From Allolobophora icterica (lineage: Eukaryota; Annelida; Clitellata; Crassiclitellata; Lumbricidae), in assembly GCA_963556255.1 (NCBI GenBank), contig OY744608.1:70815077-70879076 (forward strand): a stretch of 64,000 nucleotides of DNA, read 5' to 3'. The notes beneath the pieces are model-generated. The model was not told the origin of the DNA. It saw only the letters and a list, made by a program, of their open reading frames with translations, and made no database searches. Below are positions 57,358 through 64,000 of this stretch, in pieces. Within the stretch, counting starts at the first letter, position 1. Each line of letters begins with the position of its first letter. Both the position numbers and the translations under genes were made by a program.

Positions 57358-59802
57358 ATGACGGTTGGGGCTAAGAACAGAATTTATGCACAGACTGACA
57401 AAATTGCGATGTATAGAAACACAATTACTGTACAAGTTAGGAACCGCACTGCTCAATGTTTGCTTGACTCAGGCGCCAGTGTCTCGTGCATCAGTGCTGA
57501 ATTTTTGCATAAATTGAAACTTCCTGTTCAACCATTGAGAGATGATGACACCAAAAATGTATTTTTGGCTGATGGTCATCCTGTTCGGGTACAAGGTCGT
57601 GCAGACATTACTGTTAAACTTTCCGGTTTGAGTATTCCTTATGAATTCTTGATTTTGCCACAGATGGGATATAGTCTGATTCTTGGGTTAGACTTCTTGA
57701 CTGACAGTAAGGCAAGAATTGATTTTGATGCAATGGTTGTCACTTTTTTTGATGATTTGGCTGCGACTCGGTTGTCAACTTCTACTGTGCATTCTTTCTC
57801 TGTGTGTACTCTGCATGCAACTGTCTTGAAGCCAATGTCTGAGACATTGGTCCCAGTTTTATTGCCTTCAAAGTATTCAGCTGATATGTCCATTATTGAA
57901 CCATTTGCACGGGAGGCGAAATGTAAATTTATTTGTGCACGAAGTGCCATTGATTCTTCTAAGAAAACAGCTGTTTGCAAGGTTTTGAACCCTACCAATC
58001 AAGTCATTTGGTTGGCCAGACATAAACCATTGGCATGTGTTGAGCCTATTTTTCCAGAGATATTAGCAATGTTTGCTGATGATAAACCACCACCATCGGC
58101 ATCACCACCACCACCCACACATTGCAATCATACACCATCCTCTGCACTTGGAGTCCTCAAATCATCCTCCACGCATGATTACGTTTCCTTGGATAATCTG
58201 TCTGCCCGTAAAAGTCATTATGCGGATGGTTTGTCTGGCAGACCATCGGAAAGTAATTACGATACTGATGATTTCTTAGTCCGTACGGATAATGTTTCTG
58301 GCAGCACTGGAACCGCATCAGATAAGCCGATTGCTGATCCGCTGAATAGATTACATGGCACTAGTGATTTGCGATCCAGGTCTTTGGACGACCTTAAAGT
58401 CAATTTTTACTCTGATAATTTGTCAGCAGATGAGAATGTTAGGTTGAAAGAGTTCTTACAAGTCAATTTAGGTACGTTTTCATCATCATTGGATGATCTG
58501 GGCAGGACTCATTTGACACAGCATTCTATTCACACTGGGTCTGCTCCACCCATTCACCAGAAAGCTTACCGTCATTCTGTTTCTGCTAAGGCGGAAATTG
58601 CTAGGCAAACAGAGGAAATGTTATCGGCTGGTCTCATTGAGCCGAGTACAAGTGTCTGGTGTTCTCCCGTTGTGTTAGTGAAGAAACGATCGGGTCAATT
58701 TAGATTTTGTGTTGATTACCGAAAGCTCAATTCTGTAACTGAATCCATCAGTTATCCTCTGCCACAATTGACAGATGTCTTTGATGTCATGGGAGAGGTC
58801 AAGCCTAGGTATTTCAGTTTACTTGATTTAAGGAGTGGTTTCCATCAAATTCCATTACATCCGGACACTAGGGAAAAATCTAGTTTTGTGACACATCAAG
58901 GTCAGTTTCAATGGACCACTGCTCCATTTGGATTGAAAAATTTGCCGAGTTTCTTTCAGCTGCTCATGTCCAGAGTTTTCCAGAATTTGCATTTTAAATC
59001 ATTAATTGTTTACATGGATGATATATTAGTCTATAGTACTACCTTTGACCTACATCTGGTGCATTTAAAGGAGGTTTTTGATCGCCTAAATGAAGCTAAC
59101 TTGAAACTTAATCCGGAAAAATGTTCCTTTGGTCTGGATAAAATCTTGTATCTCGGGCATGTGCTCTCAGCGGATGGGGTAGCCGTTGATGAATCGAAAA
59201 CCAAGGTCATTCGTGATTATCCAAGGCCGACGTCTCCTAAAGAGGTCCGGTCATTCCTGGGTCTTGCATCTTACTATCGCAAATTTATAACTCGATTCTC
59301 TATCATTGCAAGTCCATTAAATCGATTGCTTCGTAAAGACATGAAGTTCGAGTGGGATGAGACCTGTGAGGAAGCTTTTATTAAATTGAAGCAGGCTTTG
59401 TCGACTGCTCCGGTTTTAATTTATCCTGACATGTCTAAGCCTTTTATCATTAATTGTGATTCAAGTTCTCAAGCTGTGGGTTTTGTGTTAGCTCAGGAGG
59501 ATGTTACAGGTAGGGAGCATCCAATTGCCTTTGGGGGCCGATCTTTGACTACTTGTGAGAGAAATTATACTGTCACTGAACTGGAAATGTTAGCTGTGAT
59601 TTGTGCTATCAAGCAATTTCATTGTTATCTTGCCAATGCTACATTTACCGTTTACACTGATCATATCAGTTTGAAGTATTTACAGTCCTTGAAAACGAGT
59701 CAAACTGGTCGTTTACTTCGGTGGGCGTTACAGTTACAGCAGTACAATTATGAACTGTATGTATGTATGCATTTACCTGAACATTTATGTAGCGCCTTCT
59801 AA
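57358..59802 (+). CDS. pol: Gypsy-type Pol: protease, RT, RNase H; integrase missing
   Basis: An 814-codon frame. The aspartic protease has DSGAS at residues 37-41 and LILGLDFL further on. Reverse transcriptase: FRFCVDYRKLN, FSLLDLRSGFHQIPL, FGLKNLPSFFQ and the catalytic YMDD at 552-555. RNase H: NCDSS with D701, TELEMLAV, and YTDHISLKYL. The frame departs from the family after LQQYNYEL (about 59758) and ends within 15 codons in sequence containing GAACATTTATGTAGCGCC, a motif also present at 52808 and related to the LINE tails. The integrase zinc finger and core are therefore absent and the copy cannot integrate on its own. Confidence 0.93.
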   Translation: MTVGAKNRIYAQTDKIAMYRNTITVQVRNRTAQCLLDSGASVSCISAEFLHKLKLPVQPLRDDDTKNVFLADGHPVRVQGRADITVKLSGLSIPYEFLILPQMGYSLILGLDFLTDSKARIDFDAMVVTFFDDLAATRLSTSTVHSFSVCTLHATVLKPMSETLVPVLLPSKYSADMSIIEPFAREAKCKFICARSAIDSSKKTAVCKVLNPTNQVIWLARHKPLACVEPIFPEILAMFADDKPPPSASPPPPTHCNHTPSSALGVLKSSSTHDYVSLDNLSARKSHYADGLSGRPSESNYDTDDFLVRTDNVSGSTGTASDKPIADPLNRLHGTSDLRSRSLDDLKVNFYSDNLSADENVRLKEFLQVNLGTFSSSLDDLGRTHLTQHSIHTGSAPPIHQKAYRHSVSAKAEIARQTEEMLSAGLIEPSTSVWCSPVVLVKKRSGQFRFCVDYRKLNSVTESISYPLPQLTDVFDVMGEVKPRYFSLLDLRSGFHQIPLHPDTREKSSFVTHQGQFQWTTAPFGLKNLPSFFQLLMSRVFQNLHFKSLIVYMDDILVYSTTFDLHLVHLKEVFDRLNEANLKLNPEKCSFGLDKILYLGHVLSADGVAVDESKTKVIRDYPRPTSPKEVRSFLGLASYYRKFITRFSIIASPLNRLLRKDMKFEWDETCEEAFIKLKQALSTAPVLIYPDMSKPFIINCDSSSQAVGFVLAQEDVTGREHPIAFGGRSLTTCERNYTVTELEMLAVICAIKQFHCYLANATFTVYTDHISLKYLQSLKTSQTGRLLRWALQLQQYNYELYVCMHLPEHLCSAF

Positions 59803-59849
59803 AATCCACTTTGATGTAATTTATAAATTCTGTTCATAATCATCATATT

Positions 59850-60130
59850 ATAGTCTGAGTTTCCACTGGAGGTCTGCCTAGTCGAAGACATCATCATCGC
59901 AGCCATCAACATCAAGGTCGACCACCTGTCCAACCACCTGTCCGACAACCTATCCAACCACCTATTCAACCACCTGTCCGACAACCTATCCAACCACCTA
60001 TTCAACCACCTGTTATGGTTGATTGTAACAATTCTGACTTACTTGCCACAGATGGTAACGTTCTCTTCATTGGTCAGAGTCCACCTGAAACAATTGCATC
60101 CGCAATTAATTCATCATCTATCAGGTCTTA
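59850..60130 (+). pseudogene. remnant C-terminal tail of Gypsy Pol with Pro/Gln repeats
   Basis: A plus-strand frame resumes at about 59862 with His/Arg-rich residues. It continues through a 36-bp tandem repeat encoding QPPVRQPIQPP-like units (59922-60012) and ends LFIGQSPPETIASAIN and TAA near 60128. It is probably the far C-terminus of Pol, left after the integrase segment was deleted and replaced. No 3' LTR follows. Confidence 0.5.
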
Positions 60131-60868
60131 ATTGGTAAGAACAACAAATGGACTAAATTACGGAATAATAATAGGACGGCAACAGCTGAAGACAATTCCA
60201 TGCAAGCGAATGTGCTTCTGCCATCTTCAAGTAGATTGTACTTGTAATTACTCTGCTTCTATAGCATAATAGCACAGGTGCTTAATGCACACAGCATCAA
60301 CCGATTGCGCTCCAGGGTCAAAATGCAGTCAGGACAAAAGCCAGAAGGCCAGTCTGTGGAAACAGAGAGACAGGTAGATAAGCTCACTGACTGACAAAGG
60401 CGAGTCTTATGTCGAGACTAAACATAAGTCAAGACGGAGATAACAAGGCATGTAATGACATGAACAATTGTATTTTGTGTTTTTTAAACAAAAAGGCCAT
60501 AGAAATCCATTCGTCAAATGCACTTTGTATTAGGACCCACTCAACGATATCCTAGAAATAAAACGTGGCACTGTGATTGAGTCTTCAACGGACAAAAACC
60601 GAATCTCTTCGGTTATCTTAAGCATGCGGCGTATATATCCGGAAGTGGCCTTCAGTTTCACCTGTTGCTCTACCGCGCCAGCATTTAAAGTAGCACAGCG
60701 ATTCAGACGTTTCTGTCATTTGGTCCTCAAGCATGGCCCATGCATATACAATAGCCTCTTATGATTTTATAGTGATCCGAGGGGGTCAAAGCACACATTG
60801 ATACAAGCATATGCACAGTTCAATGCAAGCATACAAACAGATGAATGCGAAGGGTGAAGCAGACATAC
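60131..60868. other. tensin intron, left part
   Basis: No element or exon recognised. The donor GTATGT of the upstream tensin exon sits at 60868-60863 on the minus strand. Confidence 0.5.
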
Positions 60869-60937
60869 CTCCTGTCCTTTCCATCAACTCCACAGAAAGT
60901 GACCGTGTTGAGGGGATAGTGTCTTCGAAAGAATAAC
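60869..60937 (-). CDS. TNS: tensin homologue, PTB-domain exon
   Basis: A 69-bp minus-strand exon between an acceptor (GGTCGCTTAG, 60938) and a donor (GAG|GTATGTC, 60868). It encodes [22 protein letters not shown], which aligns with the [14 protein letters not shown] core of vertebrate tensin PTB domains. It begins in phase 2 and ends in phase 2. It follows exactly on the exon at 61410-61581 ([10 protein letters not shown]). The ~7.3 kb to the next recognised exon contains the Gypsy insertion and the CT tract. Confidence 0.9.
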
Positions 60938-61206
60938 CTAAGCGACCATCAAACAAACCAAAGTCTTTCATTCACTTCAGAAAAGTCATCAGACCAAATA
61001 CTAAACAGAGGTTAGTAACTAAGACGAGAGGAGGCGCCATATAAATCTATTGTTATAATTACAGAATTACAATGAAGATATGAAGAGAAGAAGAGAAAGT
61101 AGCGAGTAATTCTTGGCTGCACAGAAAGAATAGCAAAATTTTGCCATGGAAACTCTGTTCAATTGAAACGCTGTTAATCTCTACGCAACAACTAATCACT
61201 CAGCTG
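60938..61206. other. tensin intron with GC donor
   Basis: Part of the 472-bp intron 60938-61409. It uses GC at its 5' end and AG at its 3' end. Confidence 0.7.
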
Positions 61207-61221
61207 TCATCATCATCATCA

Positions 61222-61263
<42 letters not shown>

Positions 61264-61266
61264 TCG

Positions 61267-61326
<60 letters not shown>
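61207..61326. repeat. (ATC)n/(GTC)n trinucleotide repeat
   Basis: ATC, GTC, then ATC blocks, about 40 triplets, inside the small tensin intron. Confidence 0.97.
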
Positions 61327-61409
61327 GTGTGTGTGGGGGGATGTGTGGTATTTGCAAGTGAAGAATTGAAAGGTGTGTCCCGTGATTAGGTGGGATTATG
61401 TTGCCTTGC

Positions 61410-61581
61410 CTGTGTTTGTTGTCGGTGAGGGTGATTCCCTGATAGGAGACCTTGAACTGAACGCTCGTCGTCTTCGGTGGGCCACTCCCTGATCCAAAGA
61501 CGGCGCTGATCGCCTTCGACAACGCCTCTGGACCGGTCAGGCTCTCCGTGTCCACGCTGTCCACGTACAGAGCGTTGCATG
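61410..61581 (-). CDS. TNS: tensin homologue, first PTB-domain exon seen
   Basis: Minus strand. A strong acceptor, TTGTTGTTGTTGTCCAG (61582), precedes a 172-bp exon. The peptide [20 protein letters not shown] ... [18 protein letters not shown] matches the start of the tensin PTB domain (vertebrate CNVLFLNSVEMESLTGPQA ... GITLTDN). The exon starts with the last two bases of an Ala codon and ends AG (phase 2). The donor is GCAAGG, a non-canonical GC site (61409-61408); no GT gives a sensible join, and AG plus the next exon's G makes the expected Arg. The SH2 domain that normally precedes the PTB is not found up to 64000, so it lies beyond the window. Confidence 0.92.
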
Positions 61582-62189
61582 CTGGACAACAACAACAACA
61601 AGAACAACCGTTGTCAGGTTCGCTTTCGTTCTAAGACTTTGTCTGTTACGTTAGATAAGTAGGCTCTTGGCTTCTACAGGATCTATAGCTAGACGTATTC
61701 CAGTCACGAACAGTAGTCGGTTCTGTCGGATCTAGAATAAAATCTATGTTTTAGGGCTTTTAACAGCTTTTGGAGGCTCTATGATGCTCTCAGAGGTATT
61801 ACTTAATGTTAGCACAGATATGGCTATACATGTAATACATGCATGCTCGTCCTTGGTTGGGATAATTCAATGGAAATGTTTGCTATTAAAATCTGTCAGC
61901 GTTTGCCATATGAATCTGGGAAATTGCGTCAGAATATGTAGTGAAGAGAAGATGGTGTCTCGAGTCTCTACCACCAACGGACTGAACCCAGCTAACCAAG
62001 AAGAGCTCCATTCGTCTCTTACTTTATATACAAGTTTAGATCTGATGATCCTCCCTCTTCATTTCAACAAAATTAATGTCACAGAGAATTCGTTGTAACA
62101 TTCATCACAATGTCTTTTTACCTGATGGCTAAGAATCCGTTCTGGATTTTAATACAGAACACTATCGTTTTTCTACAACCCTCCAAAAT
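61582..62189. other. tensin intron or flank; no exon seen
   Basis: Begins with the polypyrimidine acceptor of the tensin exon on the minus strand. No SH2-like coding found. Confidence 0.5.
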
Positions 62190-62830
62190 CTGTTATCGTC
62201 TGCCTTTGGAAGCCCATTACTCACCAGGTCCTTGTGCAAGCAGGTTGGCGTCGGAATTCCATTTATCAGTTTCATCCAATGTGCACGAGTCTGAAATGCA
62301 AAAGCATTGTTGTTATGATTTTTCTGCATTTATCAAGCGCCTATCTCCGGCTGTGGCACTGCATCAGGCTGCAAGACTTTGTCTTGGACTCTCGTACCGA
62401 GGCCACATCACACCTGCTTTTCATTCTCTACACTGTCTGTGAGCATATCTGCTTCAAGCTGGCGCTCCTTATGTACAGAGCACGTGCAGATCATCTGCCA
62501 TCCTACTTATCGTCCATGATCGCACCTTGCAACTCTGTCAAAGGTTGCTCCTCTCTCCGATCAGCATATGCTGGAAAATATGTTGTTCCTGGTACACGTC
62601 TTGTCTTTGGCCGGCGTTCATTCACAGTTACCGGTCCCTATATCTGGAACTCGAGATCTCTACCTCTTCATGTTCGGAACTCTCTTAGCGAGACCGCCTT
62701 GCGCTCTAAACTTACCTCTTCCAGTCTACCTATGGCTCTTAATGGTTGCCTGGCTTCAATCTGCACTTCTGTCTTCTGAACTTTGTAAGGAGGACATCTT
62801 ATCAAATTACAGTTGTCTTGTGTTGTATTG
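62190..62830 (+). pseudogene. LINE fragment: RT C-terminus, L2-like
   Basis: The plus-strand frame 62234-62779 contains ICFKLALLMYRARADHLPSY, VVPGTRLVFGRRSFTVTGPY, IWNSRSLPLHVRNSLSETAL and ends SICTSVF. This is the L2/Rex-type C-terminus, better preserved than the 33.3 kb copy. The upstream portion (LHSLHCL region) is frameshifted. Probably within the tensin intron, in antisense. Confidence 0.85.
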
Positions 62831-62968
62831 CATAGCGCGGTCCGTACACGAAGACCTTAAATGGCGTGGCGCCCATTCAAACGGCAGAGGTGGTGAAGGA
62901 TGTCACCCGATCAATTCATTGAAAAAACAAGCAGGGTCGAGGTCATCTGGTCGCTATATAAAATCATG

Positions 62969-63113
62969 CAGGGGCGTAACTTTGGTCAATATTTTATTAT
63001 TTAGTAAATAATAAAATATTGATTGGCGTTGTTAAAAAAGTGAGGGGGTACGGTACCCCAGTCCAACATGTGGGGGTACGGTACCCCTAGTACCCCCACA
63101 AATTACGCCTGTG
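62969..63113. mobile_element. possible small hAT-like MITE
   Basis: The left end CAGGGGCGTAACTTTG and the right end (read inward) CACAGGCGTAATTTG are similar, and GGGGGTACGGTACCCC palindromes fill the right half. I could not find a clear target duplication. A related degenerate piece (GGTACAGTACC ... AAATTACGCCT) is at 63584-63670. Confidence 0.5.
62986..63022. repeat. perfect 37-bp AT-rich palindrome
   Basis: Two 18-base arms (TCAATATTTTATTATTTA and its exact complement) around a single G at 63004. Confidence 0.95.
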
Positions 63114-64000
63114 CCGCCAGGCTATGTCAGACTCACTGCGGAGCTGCGTGATAGTTTAATAATAGCAGTCAGAGGTATGGTGGCATACAAGTGACGGCTC
63201 TCCCTCCCACGGTCCTACTTCTCCCGGTCAGGTGCTGTACTTGTCTGATAGCTGCAAGGAGTGAACTGTGTCTCATTTGAAGACCAATCCATTTGAAGGA
63301 CTATAATTATAGACAAGTTATAGGCTTAACCCTCTCCCGTTTCCTATGCGTACGTACATTATCAGTAAACCCCCCATACGCAGGCATATGCATTTGGATT
63401 AACCACTTCTGTGCGTACGTACTAAATGGATGGCCCCTAATAATAATAAAAACAACGCAGATGTTGACGATGATAGTGATCACATTTATGTAATTGTCTC
63501 AGTAATTGTCTCAAGTCTTGACGGCTCAAATGAAGGTCTTCCTCTGAATAATAATAATGGGCATTGTTTGTTCTGGGTATGAAAATTGTGGGGGGGGGGG
63601 GTACAGTACCTTTCAGGCAAAAAGGTAGGGTACGGGTACCTATCGTACCTCCAGAAAATTACGCCTACGGGCACACGTGATTTGCTTTGCAATCAGACTT
63701 TTCAAATCGTGAATGGCGCGCTATTACTACGGTAGGAGACAATATTTACGTCTAGCAAAGAATCTCTTAGACATAGAAGAAATTCTAGTAGGCCCGAGTA
63801 GAGACGCTTGTTAAAAAGCGCTGTTAGGCCTATACAGTCGTCCAGGGCCAGAGCGTGCCAAGGCCGGTAAATTACTTACTTACTTGAAGAATAAACGACA
63901 CTACTTGTGACGTACATGCAATACAGACGCCATCTTGCGATCATTGCGCCGATGACGTCATTTGGACCGATTCCTTGGAAACCAAAATTTCATTTCACAA
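63114..64000. other. no gene seen
   Basis: A poly-G run at 63588-63600 and ACTTACTT near 63873. No exon recognised; may still be tensin intron. Confidence 0.4.

Overview
The window reads as nuclear DNA of an invertebrate animal. It has spliced exons with GT-AG borders, a tensin gene, an intronless TRIM-NHL gene, LINE, SINE, Gypsy and DNA-transposon copies, and much microsatellite and satellite DNA. There are no bacterial-style operons, rRNA genes or functional tRNA genes. I cannot name the species from sequence alone; the repeat mix would suit a marine invertebrate such as an echinoderm, hemichordate or mollusc.

Host genes are sparse. (1) Minus strand, about 61.6 to 53.4 kb: the last exons of a tensin-family gene (PTB domain), split by an ~8 kb gap. 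One intron has a GC-AG border, and another holds a Gypsy retrotransposon in antisense. (2) Plus strand, 45.9-47.9 kb: an uninterrupted 668-residue TRIM-NHL protein. (3) Minus strand, 16.9-14.5 kb: an 801-codon open exon with a good start context, encoding a disordered acidic protein with a PP1-docking-like RVxF motif. (4) Minus strand, 11.44-11.25 kb: a likely first coding exon of an unrecognised gene. (5) Weak exon candidates at 0.57-0.75 kb and 18.6-18.85 kb (plus), and a fragment at the left edge.

The rest is mostly mobile and repeated DNA. 0-14 kb has a hAT-like transposon inside a SINE, two LINE fragments and many microsatellites. 17-27 kb holds LINE tails and a composite repeat whose two unique ends flank either a 2.4 kb array of 127-bp units or only a TG tract. 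28-40 kb contains degraded LINEs, two SINE types and several short inverted-repeat elements, some with clear target-site duplications. 40-42 kb has a foldback element and a second array of the same satellite family with a 92-bp unit and a ~333-bp higher-order unit. 42.1-45.2 kb is a nearly full-length broken LINE beside the TRIM gene. 49.9-50.3 kb is another inverted-repeat element. 55.6-60.1 kb is a Gypsy element with gag and pol in one frame separated by a single UAG and with its integrase region missing.

The genes do not form a pathway. The main biology is layered transposon insertion in introns and intergenic DNA, plus the amplification of a CATATG-rich satellite family. All calls come from reading the sequence; family names rest on recognised motifs and no database search was run.
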